Position numbers and translations under genes: made by a program
Assembly: GCA_000733355.1 (NCBI GenBank)
Contig: JNVV01000016.1
Location: 557,978-621,977, forward strand
Direction of reading: 5' to 3'
Source of the DNA: Falciphora oryzae
Lineage: Eukaryota > Ascomycota > Sordariomycetes > Magnaporthales > Magnaporthaceae
Length of the DNA: 64,000 nt
The notes under the pieces: model-generated
What the model was told of the DNA's origin: nothing
The model's database searches: none
The model's input: the letters and a program-made list of their open reading frames with translations, nothing else
Shown here: positions 43,063 through 53,406 of the stretch, in pieces
Layout: each line of letters opens with the position of its first letter
How positions within the stretch are numbered: the first letter of the stretch is position 1

Positions 43063-44058
43063 TTAATCCTCGCTCGCTCGACCGGACTCAACGGGAGGAC
43101 CCTGTGCCTCTGCCTGCTTGCGCGCCCTTTGCTCCTCCTCGGCCTCCTGGACGACCCTCTTCACGACGCTGTCGAGGTCCTCCTCCTGCAGGCCGAGCAG
43201 CGCCATGGAAAAGTCCTCCTTCTTCTCCCAGTCGCCGTCGATGACGCCCAAAGCGAAGACGAGATCCTCGATAGCGGCCATGTCGCCCGTGTCGCGGAGC
43301 GCGACATACTTGTTCACGAAATCAGCCGACGTCGTCACCTCCCTCTCCCACGGCTGGCCGGACGCCTTCTCGAGCGAGGCCAGCAACTGGTTCTGGCTGA
43401 CGCAGAAGCTCTGCACGAACAGGACGCGGTTGCTCGCCTCGGCGGGCTTGCTCAGCACCGCAACGACGGCCCGCCCGACCTGCGCCAGCGTCGACAGCGA
43501 GCTGCGCTGCTCGCCCTGGTCCAGGATGTCCATCTTTCGGCGCGCCAGGTCCGCGTGCAGAAACCCTTCCTTCAGCCCCCAGTCAAAGAAATGACCACAC
43601 ACGATGCTAGTCCAGGTGAACAAACCCCCCGGCGCAGCAGCAAGCTCTCCGAGGCGCGCGCGCACGAGCTCCTTGCGCGAGAAGAGCGGGACCAGCTCGC
43701 GCGCGTAGTCGCTGCGCGCGTCGACGCTGCCAAAGTCGGCGGGGATGTAGCGCGCCACCCCCGCGGCGGCCGCGGCGGACGCGAGCGTCAGGTGTGCTTT
43801 TGGCGGGTCGCCCTTGAGCGAGAAGCACGCCACCACGGCGTCCTCGCCCTGCAGCGCCGCCGTCAGGTCGGCCTCGGCCCAGGCATTAGGGACCGTCACG
43901 GTGCGGACGTCGGGGCTGCCGGCATTGTTACCGAATGAGGTTGAGCCCTCACGCTTGAGGACGGTGACGCGGAAGCAGCCGGCGCAGATGAGGGCGGCCA
44001 GGACGGCGCTGCCGAGGTGGCCGCTGGCCCCGACGAGCGTGACGTTCCTAATGGGCAT
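43063..44058 (-). CDS. NmrA-like / isoflavone-reductase-type oxidoreductase
   Basis: Single exon, 331 aa, from ATG 44058; upstream in-frame ATGs would add a non-conserved 38 residues. The N-terminus IRNVTLVGASGHLGSAVLAAL is an extended-Rossmann NAD(P)-binding motif (GASGHLG). GEDAVVACFSL, RYIPADFGSVD and SIVCGHFFDWGLKEGF are positioned as in fungal NmrA/isoflavone reductase-like proteins; the Tyr-x-x-x-Lys of classical SDRs is absent, as in that group. The C-terminus is charged (EEEQRARKQAEAQ). Members are NAD(P)H-dependent reductases or redox-sensing regulators; the substrate is not readable. It is divergent from a broken SDR gene with about 425 nt between their starts, so shared regulation is possible. 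Confidence 0.85.
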   Translation of the reverse strand: MPIRNVTLVGASGHLGSAVLAALICAGCFRVTVLKREGSTSFGNNAGSPDVRTVTVPNAWAEADLTAALQGEDAVVACFSLKGDPPKAHLTLASAAAAAGVARYIPADFGSVDARSDYARELVPLFSRKELVRARLGELAAAPGGLFTWTSIVCGHFFDWGLKEGFLHADLARRKMDILDQGEQRSSLSTLAQVGRAVVAVLSKPAEASNRVLFVQSFCVSQNQLLASLEKASGQPWEREVTTSADFVNKYVALRDTGDMAAIEDLVFALGVIDGDWEKKEDFSMALLGLQEEDLDSVVKRVVQEAEEEQRARKQAEAQGPPVESGRASED

Positions 44059-44483
44059 TGTTTGGAGGTGAACCGTGTCCGATCTGTGTCCGAGTCGAGG
44101 CTTGTCTCGGTCCGAGTCGACGCAGCGGCCGGAAAGTAAGCGGGCAGGGCAGGATGCGGGGCTGCGCGGCATCGGCAGCGCGGTGGAGCTTTAATGGGTA
44201 TACCTTCCCGGATCACCGTCCCTGCCTTGGCCCCTTGCCGATCTAGGCAAACAATACAACCCAAGAAGCATCAGACAAAAGCCATGGGGGATCTCAGTGA
44301 GGATACTTTACTTGCATGATGCAACTGGGCGGGGAAACGGATAAACCTACCTATGCGGGTGGTTCGATGTCACGGAGAACTGGCATCTTAAGCAGCCATG
44401 ACGGTCCTCATTCCCAAGTTCGTTCTTGAATAGGGGCTAGGCACGGTCACCCATTCCCTCCCCTCCCACGCCACAAGAGCGTA
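44059..44483. promoter_or_regulatory. Divergent promoter region, NmrA-like and SDR genes
   Basis: About 425 nt between two oppositely oriented oxidoreductase genes. No clear TATA box or repeated operator was recognised. Confidence 0.4.
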
Positions 44484-45561
44484 ATGGCAACTCCACAGGC
44501 CTGGCTCGTTACGGGCTGCACCAGCGGCTTCGGCGCCTCGTTCGTGCGTCAGTTACGCACGGCTGGCGATAGGGTCGTGGCTACAGGTCGCAGCGTGACG
44601 ACCCGGCTCTCGCATCTCGCCGGCGACCCAGACCTAACACTTCTCGATCTGGACCTGTTGTGGCCGGCTGCCCAGATCGAGTCGACCATACAGCAGGCAT
44701 TGGGATGCGTACCCGGGCGGCATTGATGTCGTGGTCAACAACGCCGGCGGTGTTATCAACGACGCCTTTGAGGAGCTGACGCAAGTGCTGACACGTCATC
44801 GTTAGGAGGATAGGGGATACTCGCCATCAAAGATCTGGCAAGCTAACCGGCCAGCCGAACCAGAGAGGAGCACATTGAGCGTGGCATGCGCTTGAACCTC
44901 TACGGGCCCATGAGCGTCACACGGGCCATCCTCCCTATGATGCGCGCCAGGGGCAGCGGCACCATCATCTTCATGGGTCCATCGCGGGCTGGGATGGACA
45001 GCCCAGCGTCCTTGCGTATACCGCCCCAAAGTTTGCTTTAGAGGGTGAGTTGGTACCACCAACTGCTCACTTGGGGTTTCTATACTAAACCGCACGCCGG
45101 GATTCGTCGAGGTCCTCCGCAAGGAACTCGACATGGTAGCGCCCACCATCCGCCTCCATCTGATCGAGCCAGGCGTCTATCGCACGCAGGTCCTCGACAA
45201 GATGGAGTACGCACCCACCGGGGTCAAGGGCTACGCCAGGTTCAACGAGGCCATCTCCAGCATAGTGGGACCCATGCTGGCCGCCGAGCAGCATCTCGGA
45301 GACCCGGATAAGGCGGTGCTTCGCGTCATCGAGCCCGCCAAGTGCGGCGGCATGGCGGCCAACAGGTGCGACGACGACGAGAAGCAGCTGCCCCTCCGTC
45401 TGGCCCTCGGCAGCGATGCGCTAGGCGCGTTGAGGACCAAGTGTGAGCAGACCCTGGCCGAGTGCCGCGAGTGGGAGGATGTGCCGAGGAACACCAGTCG
45501 TGCAGAGGCCCAAGACGATAGCAGCCGTCAGTGGCCAGCGACTCAGGGGCTGTTTCAGTAG
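44484..45561 (+). pseudogene. Short-chain dehydrogenase/reductase with two frameshifts
   Basis: Starts at ATG 44484 with the cofactor motif WLVTGCTSGFGASFVRQL. The frame closes early at 44726, but one frame over the DNA reads YPGGIDVVVNNAGGVINDAF from about 44705, so a base is gained or lost near 44700. An intron starting near 44780 leads to EEHIERGMRLNLYGPMSVTR and RARGSGTIIFMG; a second shift near 44974 is needed to read SIAGWDGQPSVLAYTAPKFA, which carries the catalytic Tyr-x-x-x-Lys. After a third exon (about 45110 on) the protein ends KELDMVAPTIRLHLIEPG, then QLPLRLALGSDAL and a stop at 45561. All SDR hallmarks (TGxxxGFG, NNAG, YTAPK) are thus present but in three frames. Sequencing error or recent decay are both possible, since the coding pattern elsewhere is intact. 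Confidence 0.65.
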
Positions 45562-45919
45562 CGAAGAGCAAGGTAGTTCTTATCAAACCATGCTTAAAAA
45601 TCACGAGGTGTGACTGCGACCACAAATGTCCGTCTCGGAGCGGCAGCCGCCGTTGCGCTTCTAATTAGCCTATTTAGCCCGGCCACAGCTGGAGACCCGA
45701 ACTGACGGCCAAGACCGACAACTGATGCAGTCATCGGAGGAGAGCTTGGAAAGGACAGCAAAGCCATGTTTGCGACGAGAAATGTAGGAAAAGAAAAAAA
45801 AAAAAAAAAGAAAAAAAAGAAACCTTTAGTTCTGAATAGTACTGCTCTCTCCAAATTCCTAACCTTAGGGGCAGATACCAACACAAATCCAGGGGCACCC
45901 CTCGGAACACACAGCAAAG
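45562..45919. other. Intergenic with A-rich tract
   Basis: An A/G-rich run at about 45788-45821 contains 16 consecutive A. It lies about 100 nt upstream of the next ATG and may act as promoter poly(dA). No gene is seen. Confidence 0.5.
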
Positions 45920-46919
45920 ATGCAGCTAGGCCGGATCCCCCTCTCCCTCAGCCTCCTCCTCCAGGCCGCAATACCCCCAGTCCAAGCCTGGGACCACCTG
46001 GACCGCTCGCACCCCTCGCGGCGCACGTCGCACGGCTTCCGCTGGACCCGGCCCTTCCTCGACCTGGACCTGCACGCAGTCCCCGCCGCCGACTCCTCCA
46101 CTTCCCCTACCAGCAGCGACCGCGACGTCCCCGGCGGCTTCCACGTCTCTTGTCAAGCAACCGGCACCTTCTCGGCGCGCCAGTACGCTGCCGCGGACCT
46201 GCACCTGCCCTTTCCCGAGAAGGGGCTCGCGCCCTGGGCTTCCATGCTGGAGCGGTCCGCGCTCGACGGGACCGGCAGCAGCGCGTACCCGGGCGGCTGG
46301 GAGGGCGACGAGCTGCGCGGCGGCGACAGGGTGCTGCTGCTCATGGAGCTGACCGACGTGCCGCCCACGGTGCGCGCCTTTAGCGAGCATGCTGACATGG
46401 ACGGCTACTCGGGGAGGCGCTGGCACTTTGGCGTCTACGACAAGCCCGGGGCGGCTGCGGGGACTACGGCTGCCGGGGACAAGGTCATGATCTTCGCCCC
46501 GGGGGCGCTGTACGATATCCTCCCGCTGTGGGTGGCTGACAGCAGCAGGTGTAGGAGTACGTTTCCAGTTTCTTCTTTCTTTTTTCCCATCGTTTCCTCC
46601 CCCTTTTGGCTCATCTCAGGCTAACATGCCCATCACCAAAGTGCAACTCGTCGACCTCGAAAAGTACGTAACACACGCGGCGCACAACCGCGTTATTGCC
46701 TGGCCCATGTCGCACTCGGAGCCTGACCCGAGCAACAAGACCATCACGTTCGAAATCAAGGCCGCCCTGCTTCTCGAGACGCTGCAGGGGAGGCGGCACA
46801 GGGAGGCCTGGGAGAATGTGCACCTGCAAGCGAGCAGGACCGAGAGGCGGCTCCAGCGGCAAGAGAGGGAGGAGGGGAAAGGCAGGCAGCGAGTCCACGG
46901 TAACCACGACGAGTTATGA
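45920..46919 (+). CDS. Secreted protein of unknown function
   Basis: Exons 45920-46556 and 46642-46919 give 304 aa in exact frame; the acceptor chosen (CCAAAG before 46642) has a good GCTAAC branch point 19 nt before it, whereas the earlier CTCAG would break the frame. A signal peptide (LSLSLLLQAAIPPVQA) precedes WDHLDRSHPSRRTSHGF, a Ser/Thr-rich segment, VSCQATGTFSARQYAAADLH, a central block with GDRVLLLMELTDVPPTVRAF and WHFGVYDKP, and LVDLEKYVTHAAHNRVIAWP spanning the exon junction. The end is Arg/Glu/Gln-rich and charged. I do not recognise the family. It may be a wall or extracellular protein specific to related fungi. Confidence 0.65.
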
Positions 46920-47521
46920 TAGCGCCGTTTCATCTTCCACGACTGATATAAATACTAGGAGCGCTAGGCTTAGGTATTCCGCAATATTAAAAAAAAAATT
47001 ATGATTATAACACTGAAGTTATGATAACGGATAGGCCAAATATGGGAAGACGAGGGGCATGACAGCAAGGAACAGAGATATCAAGGAGGGGGAAATGCAG
47101 CAGGGAGAAAAGGAATAAGAGGTAAAAAGCTCACAGAGTACTGCTCGGTTACGAAACCCTCGTAAGGGTTTACTGCGTTCTTTTGTGGTGATCGGGATTC
47201 TCATCAATCGCACAGGGGCTTCCACCCGGGCTCGAACCGGGGACGTCATGGTTATTCTTTTTCCACGTGAATGGTGTGTGGTGCAATCGCATCCAACTGC
47301 ACCATCCGCGGTGCCCTGGTTGTTGAATTGCACGGCAGGAACTTGGATGATAAAGGCCTGGGTGCCGGCGTCCAGGAAGGCACGAGGGCAGATATTAGCA
47401 GACAGACGTGCACCAGCCAGCAGCCAAACCAGGTAGCCGCCACCTGGAGGCGCATAGAAAACGCACCCCCAGCACCCACGCACCAGCGAGAGGAGCCCTG
47501 CTCAAAATCAAAACTCCCTCC
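46920..47521. other. Convergent intergenic region with a tRNA-like element
   Basis: Lies between the unknown secreted gene (+) and the PCMT gene (-). AT-rich at 46940-47010. It holds the element described separately at 47218-47313; otherwise nothing is seen. Confidence 0.5.
47218..47313 (-). other. tRNA-like Pol III element (tRNA pseudogene or SINE-type relic)
   Basis: On the minus strand a perfect A-box match TGGTGCAGTTGG (47293-47304) is followed by a B-box match GGTTCGAGCCC (47228-47238). The B box lies in a proper T arm (CCCGG-TTCGAGC-CCGGG) with TGGAAGC beyond it as a 3' acceptor strand. A five-pair stem (CGTGG with CCATG) with an 11-nt loop sits where the anticodon arm belongs. The 5' acceptor strand, however, does not pair with TGGAAGC. 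Thus it is not a functional tRNA by my reading; no T-run terminator follows directly. Confidence 0.4.
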
Positions 47522-48314
47522 TCACCCTGTCTTGAACGGAGGCGAGTCCGTCAGCGGCACATAGCGCACCCCAAAGAGCTTGCGGCTCGACACGCCACCC
47601 GCGGCGTCCTTCTCCACAACCCAGACGTGCTGCAGGTCCCGCGACCCAGGCACGTCGTCAACGGGGATGAACATGCGACCCGGCGCCCGCAGCTGCGCCA
47701 CCAGTTCAGGGTGCACCTCGCGCGCGCTAGCCCCGACGTGGATCGCATCCCAGCCGCCATCACCACTCCCCTCCTCCTTCCACCCCTCCCGACCATCGCC
47801 AACCACAAACTTGACCCTCCCGGACTCGAGAAGCTGTCTCCCCTCGGCCGACTTGGCCATGTTGCCCTCGCCGAGGTCGTGCAGCTCCTGGATGTGCTCG
47901 ATCCCCACGACGACGCCGCGCGGGCCGGCCAGCTCGGCCAGGATGTGCGTCAGGTAGCCGGACCCGGAGCCCACGTCGAGCACGCGGGGCGCCGGGTTGC
48001 GCTCGCTCGGCACCAGGTGGTCGAGCAGGTGCTCAACGGCCGAGGCGTGCATGTGCGGCGCCGAGATGGTGGCGCCGTGGCCGATGCCCTGCGGCGAGTC
48101 TTCGTAGGGGCGGTATGGCGAGTAGTGCGCCCTATCTACCTGTTTGTTTGTTTTTTTTTTCTTGTTTAGCTTACCAAGACACGTCTCGGCGACTCTCGCG
48201 TGCATAACGGACCTTCAGGAAAGCCTCCTTGACGGCGGCCGATTTGATAATGTCCTCCTTGGCTAAGTTCTCCACGAGGGAGCTGTTTGATGTCCCGGTG
48301 CATCGCCAAGCCAT
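47522..48314 (-). CDS. Protein-L-isoaspartate O-methyltransferase
   Basis: Exons 48314-48213 and 48139-47522, joined across a 73-nt intron in phase 0, give 239 aa. The junction restores the family motif FLKVDRAHYSPYRPYEDSPQ. The AdoMet-binding motif VLDVGSGSGYLTHILAEL is present, with HIQELHDLGEGNM and KFVVGDGREGW; WDAIHVGASAREVHPELVAQL and MFIPVDD follow. N-terminal residues (WRCTGTSNSSLVENL) also match eukaryotic PCMT. The enzyme methylates L-isoaspartyl residues that form by ageing of Asn and Asp, starting their repair, in the cytosol. The final about 25 residues (GVRYVPLTDSPP) are as in homologs. It is the usual length for the family. Confidence 0.95.
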
Positions 48315-49266
48315 CTTGTACGAGAGCCGCCGACGAGAACGCGCTGGCGTATATATCCAGCCCAAGGCAGCGATGCGCACGACGGGCCGGAGACGCACTC
48401 CAGGTATAAGGGGAAGCGAGGAGGGCGCCAGGCCCAGTCTTTGGCAGAGTAAAGGTCGCAAGCAGGCCAGTTTGGGCAATCGCTATTCAGTATCAATGTC
48501 TGTGGCCTCGTATAAGTGAAGTGAAAGATGGGGTTTGGGCTTGGGGGCTCTGCGTGTCGTCTTGGTCGCCGTCCCTCCGAAAACGAGAGCAGTGATTCGC
48601 GTGAATAGAGTGAATTATCAGGGGACGTGACAATGGTTCAACACAGGGGCGCTCTTGCTGGCAAGCCGTATAGAGTAAAAAGGTCAAGACAGAGCAATCA
48701 TCCGTCGACACCTCATTGGAATGGAGCCAGTCGCCAAGGCATACGCTGGATGACATGTGCTGCTGCCCCGCGCCGTCCCTTGCCTTGGCCGTTTTGCTCC
48801 CCCGCCCAGGCAGGTGCGTCAGCCGGGCTGGGTTGGGGTTCGGTGCATGATCCGATGTGTCAACGTGACTTCATCTTGACCAACGCCCGCTTGCGATTTC
48901 CACTCACGGTTTGGCTGCCCAGCACGCATTTACTGAAGATGCTCCCAAGATTGCCAAGAATCGGCTGGAATTGTCAGGAGATAATTGCATTTCATTGCAT
49001 TTTCTTGCACCACCACGTTAGGAACATGACTTCTCTTTGTGATACTGATACACTCCTCAAGGGCCCGACTCCACATGCTGAAAACTGTGGGTGGCGAAAA
49101 CAGCGAGGTAAAAAGAGAAGAGTAGGTTTAGGAAACACATTGACAGATGTGACGTCGTATTGTGCAGGATGATCTGCCGGGGTAATCCAAGGGAAGAAAA
49201 AAAGGGAGAGAACGAGGATCAAAGAAGCGACGAGTCGCATGTATGCCAGACGGAAAGAAACGATGC
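48315..49266. other. Intergenic, no gene seen
   Basis: Upstream of PCMT and downstream of BSD2, both on the minus strand. Short open frames here (for example 48627-49172) have no family resemblance. A TATATA on the minus strand near 48350-48355 is about 40 nt upstream of the PCMT ATG. Confidence 0.45.
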
Positions 49267-50567
49267 TCAAACAACCCGATCGGGAGTCTCGCCCTCGGCA
49301 ACAATGGCGACGCCAAGCCCGCGGTCCGGGCTCTGCAGGACCAGCTGCTCGTGTCTCCTCGCCCGGATGTAGTCGCTAAGGGCCCGGATAAGGACAAACC
49401 AGCCCACAATCATGAGTATGTATGCGATCCACTCCGAGCCTGCGATGCCATTACTCGAGCCCGAGCCCGACTCCCCGCCACCGCCGCCGCCTCCGGTGCC
49501 AACATTGTTGGGGTCAAAGTCGTGCACGTTGGGATCCGGCGGGTTCGCGTACCCGTCAGAGCTCCCACCCATGGAACCGCCTGGGGCGCCCTTCATGTAG
49601 AAGCCCCACTGAATCAGCGTAATGCCCAAGCCGCTGCGCGAGCCGTTCTTGGCCGCGTGCGACGAGTGCAGGAGGTACGTGAGCAAGAAACCGATCAGCG
49701 GCTGGATCGACACCGAGATCATGCCGTTCCAGACAAACGAGAAGAAAGACCCGACAGGCATCCCGTCGATGTACACCTCGTCGAGTCCACTGAGTCCTGG
49801 TCCCAGAATGGTCGTCTCCCAGTATGGCGGCGCCGCGTCTGCGGCAGCCTGTTCGTACGTCTGCAATTGTTGGGGAAACAAGTCAGTCACACACACACAC
49901 ACACACACACACGGGCCTTAACTCTGTTCCCGTCACCTGCAGCTGAGGCCCCCATCCATGGCATAACCTACCGGTGGCTGTTCCTCCTTCTCCTCTCCGC
50001 GCTCCGGTTTCGCCATGATGTTCGAGAAGACACCATCTGATTGAATGCCGCCACCGTAGACTCGAAACGGTGTTGAGGCGGCCCCTGGGGGCGGCGCTGT
50101 CGCGGGCGCACGAGTAGGCGCGGCGGGAGCGCTGCCTGCAGCGACCGGATTGCTGCTAGACGTCGAGCTCGACGAGGAAGGGGTGAATGCTGCCGAAGAT
50201 GACTGCGGGGTGCTGCGCACCAGTCGTTGGGTGTCGTCCACCTCATCGTCGCTATCGTCGCCGCTGTCGAAGGCGTCGGCGAGAGCCGAGTCTACTCTGC
50301 CCTGCCGCGCACTGCTGTCTCGGTCTCGGTCGACTGATAGGATAGAGGACGCCCTCGAGTGGAACGACGGCGGGGGCGAGTTTGGTATCCTTTGCGTCCG
50401 AGAGGCAGTGTGTCCGTCCTCCTCATCTCGGGCGTTCACCTAGGAATTCGAAAGGGAGAGATGTTAGATCATCGCGCGTGTGTACTCGGATTGAGCTGCT
50501 TGCGCAGTCCGCGAAAGGGCAGCCAGCCGGAAGATCCCCAACCTACCCTCTCATAACGCCCGGACAT
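49267..50567 (-). CDS. BSD2/Ndfip-like adaptor membrane protein
   Basis: Exons 50567-50547 (only MSGRYER), 50439-49972 and 49860-49267 close in phase 0 to 360 aa. A Ser/Asp-rich cytosolic N-terminus (SILSVDRDRDSSARQG) precedes a PPTY motif, formed exactly across the second intron, and PPYWETTILGPGLSG, a second PY motif. PVGSFFSFVWNGMISVSIQP opens the first hydrophobic segment; YLLHSSHAAKNGSRSGLGIT and IQWGFYMK lie around the second; a third is at about 310-335 (WIAYILMIVGWFVLIRALSD). PY motifs recruit the Rsp5/Nedd4 ubiquitin ligase; Bsd2 in yeast uses this to send metal transporters and other cargo to the vacuole from Golgi/endosomes. A Gly-rich loop (TGGGGGGGESGSGSS) separates helices 2 and 3. 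The intron 49861-49971 carries a (CA)n repeat. Confidence 0.9.
49888..49912. repeat. (CA)n microsatellite in a BSD2 intron
   Basis: An uninterrupted CA dinucleotide run of 25 nt, inside the 111-nt second intron of the BSD2-like gene. Length change here would be splice-neutral unless it alters the distance between donor and branch point. Confidence 0.9.
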
Positions 50568-51482
50568 GGTGGAACCGCGGTATCTGTCTGTCCGTTGAAT
50601 TCCACCGGGCTACAGACTCGACTGAGTATCAAAATGAGACGGATGGAGGAGTGGCAAAGAGTCGGTTCGTAGGATGGATTCGATGGTTTGTTTGTCGTCG
50701 GTTGGTGCTGCGATGCCGTGTCGCCTCCTGCAGCTCGACTCTCCGAAAGAGGCCAGAGAGAGCCTACGTGGGTACGATTGTTGTCGGTTGGCGGCTAAAC
50801 CGACAACTCACGGTCGGCGAACAGAGAGGTTTGTGGTTGGAGCGAAAGGGGGAAAGGAAAACAAAGGACAAATGAGGAAGGTTTTCGCCCGAAAGGACAA
50901 AAGAAGAAGAAAGACAAGGAAAGGAGGGACGAATAAGGCGAGAGAAGACGCAACGAGGCAGGATGGATGATGCTTGGTTCGTGTTGGCGACGCCCAGTCG
51001 GCTATGCTGCAGTCGTCAGTCGTTGGAGGCACCAAGTAAATTAGCGTATTAGGGGCTGACGGGGGCCCTGGAACCGCGGCCCTGCGACACGACATGCGGG
51101 CGGGCGTACGCGGCTTTGCTGAGCGTGCTGAGGAAGGAGCACGCTGGAACCTTCGGCAACAATGGGAGGGCTCCCCGGCCAAGCTTCTTGTGTCGCCACC
51201 AGACTAAACTCGTCCTGGCCTGCCGTCACGTGGGTAACATTGCACCCCATGGCGCCCGGACCCGTGCCAGCCGCCCTGCCGCCTGACAACCCCAGTTCGA
51301 CTCGAGAGCCGCACCGTTCAGTTGGGCATGCGGGCGGTCGGACAGCCAGAACGGCCATCGGCGGGAGGAAAAAGACGGGGCCAAAAAAGTTCTGACGCAA
51401 CTTTCACAAGGCCGAGTCCGAAAGTTTGCTTGCGCTCTGAAAAACGGGGGGGCTTCACTGCCACCACCGACCCAACAAAACC
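50568..51482. promoter_or_regulatory. Divergent promoter region, BSD2 and CBP6-like genes
   Basis: About 0.9 kb. The half next to BSD2 (50800-50960) is A/G-rich on the plus strand, thus CT-rich toward the BSD2 gene, as in fungal leaders. No further gene is supported. Confidence 0.4.
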
Positions 51483-51996
51483 ATGTCGCGCAACGTATGT
51501 GCAGACGCCCCCCTGCTGCCGAATACACTCTTCATCCAGGGACGTGGGCATGCAAGGACGAGAGCTAACTCCTGGAGGGGTTAAAACAAAAAATGTCCAG
51601 GCCGCAGTAACCCACCTCCGCGCTGCGCTCTCACGCTGGCCCCAAGACATCCTCCGGCCCCAGACGCAGCTCCCGCTGGCCCTGGCCCCGCGCCTCGAGC
51701 GTCTCGAGCAGCACACCTCGCCGGCGGTATCAACATCTGCCGCGGCAACAACACCTGCAAAACCCGTCGCAGCCTCCGCAAGCAACGAGGCCCAGCAGCT
51801 GCGCGAGGCCAACGCGCTCTTCGCGCTGCTCGACAACCGGTTCAAGAACCGATACAGGGTCCGGGAGCAGACGTACAAGCCGTGCAGCAGGCCGGACTAC
51901 TACGACAACCTGATCAAGGAGCTGGACGAGGCCCCGACCAGGTCCGCATGGTCCAGGTGGATGAACCGCATCAAGGGCATGGTGCGCCTCGAGTAA
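51483..51996 (+). CDS. CBP6/UQCC2-like mitochondrial assembly factor
   Basis: Exon 51483-51494 encodes only MSRN; a 106-nt intron (donor GTATGT, branch GCTAAC, acceptor CCAG) leads to exon 51601-51996. The product is 135 aa. I place the start here because MSRN plus AAVTHLRAALSRWPQDILRP gives the short N-terminus expected, while the longer open frame upstream is unconserved-looking. The second half reads LREANALFALLDNRFKNRYR, CSRPDYYDNLIKELDEAPTR and WMNRIKGMVRLE. This pattern fits my memory of fungal CBP6/UQCC2 proteins, which with CBP3 sit at the mitochondrial ribosome tunnel exit and assist cytochrome b synthesis and bc1 assembly. The Ala/Thr-rich middle is likely disordered. Family call is inference of moderate strength. 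Confidence 0.6.
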
Positions 51997-52129
51997 CAGC
52001 AGCAGAATCGAAAGATCTATTAGTAATGCGATATGCATCTGGGAACGGCGCAAAGGCGGGTGGGTATGGGGTACAAAAACATGAGACCCAAAGGTTTTGG
52101 GGGTAGTAGATAAAAAGGAACAAAGCCAA

Positions 52130-53406
52130 TTAAATGTATCTCCCCTCCGGATCCGCCCTAGCCATCAACTCAATGCTCTTCTCGTACATGGTGAACACGA
52201 TGCCCCCGCTCATGATCAGCCTCGCCAGCCTTGGCACGGCACCACTCCAAAAGGTCAAGACGCCCTCCTGCCGGAAGATGATGGACGCGCAGCGGAAACT
52301 GTTGCCGTACTGGCTCCGCGCCTCGATGCTCTGCATGCGCGTCTTGATGGTGTCGAGCGGCTGCGTCACGTACACCGTGATGATGCCAGCCACGCCTCCC
52401 GTCGCGAACGTGCCGACCGCCCCGAGCTTCTCTCCCGGCGCCGTGTACGACTCGGCTAGCTGCTTGAGGAACGTGTAGGCCGAGAAGCGCGTCGCGCTGT
52501 TGGCCGCCTGCCGCGCCGTCGTCGGCACGAAGCCCTGAAAGAAGCCCTTGATGCCGCGCTCCCGCGCGATGATGGGCACCGCGTGCAGGAACCCCCGCAT
52601 CCGCGGGTTGGCCGATTTGCGGTCGTCAATCCTGGTCCGGTCAGCGTGTGTACACATAGTTCAAAGACGACACTGGCTTTTGGGCCGGGCGCGAGGGAAC
52701 TTACAGAGTCGTCTTGATGCTCTCCGTCGGCGTCACGGCAAGGAGCGACTCGGTCACGCCCGCACCGAACCCGGCCAGGACCGTCCGCGAGCCCGACATC
52801 TTTCCATTCTCATCTGCGAGGAGCGACTTGTACTGATCAAACGCGACAAAGCCTGGCCAATGAATTCGAGGGCGCGAGGAGGGCGTGCAATCAGTATGGA
52901 TACGCGGTCAGGGGGTAGAGCAGGTAGGAGGGAGAGCGCAAGACGACATACGGATCCCCGCCTTGGCCGAGTTCCCTATTATCAGCGTGGTGCATCCAGC
53001 ATACCACTGCTTCCCAAACGGCGGCCATGGCAGCTTCTTGCCCTCGGCAAGGTTGCGGTTCAGCTGCGTCCGCGTTTTCGCGACTGCGCGAGACGGGCCG
53101 GCGTTCACGTCAGTCTATAGAATTGGGGGGCAGCTAACGTTTCGAGCGGTGCAAAGACGTAGGCGACGGCCGGCGGGGGGTCACGACGAACACTCGGCAG
53201 GATACGTGATGGCTACAAGAGAAAGGTCAGCATATTGCTACAATAGACACATGTTCATCCCATGAACCACGAAACCCCGTACCGATCTCGACCGCGCCGG
53301 CTGTCGAGCCGGCGATGATGGACCTCAGCGCGCTGGGGCCTTTCTTGAGCGTTTCGACCACCGGCGGCGACTCCGGACTCGCCTGCTCCTTATTCTGGGA
53401 CACCAT
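52130..53406 (-). CDS. CTP1: Mitochondrial citrate/tricarboxylate carrier
   Basis: Five exons, 53406-53283, 53212-53192 (only 21 nt), 53083-52952, 52852-52705 and 52631-52130, close exactly to 308 aa. Three mitochondrial-carrier repeats are visible: SIIAGSTAGAVEI followed by AITYPAEFAKTRTQLNRN (signature P-x-E-x-x-K-T-R) in repeat 1; VLAGFGAGVTESLLAVTP with TESIKT in repeat 2; GGVAGIITVYVTQPLDTIKT in repeat 3. The P-A-E-F and the TPTESIKT signatures are those of the citrate transporter Ctp1 subfamily. It exchanges citrate for malate or another tricarboxylate over the inner mitochondrial membrane, supplying cytosolic acetyl-CoA. The 21-nt second exon is notable but typical of the intron-dense 5' part of fungal carriers. 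The end SIELMARADPEGRYI fits the family. Confidence 0.95.
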
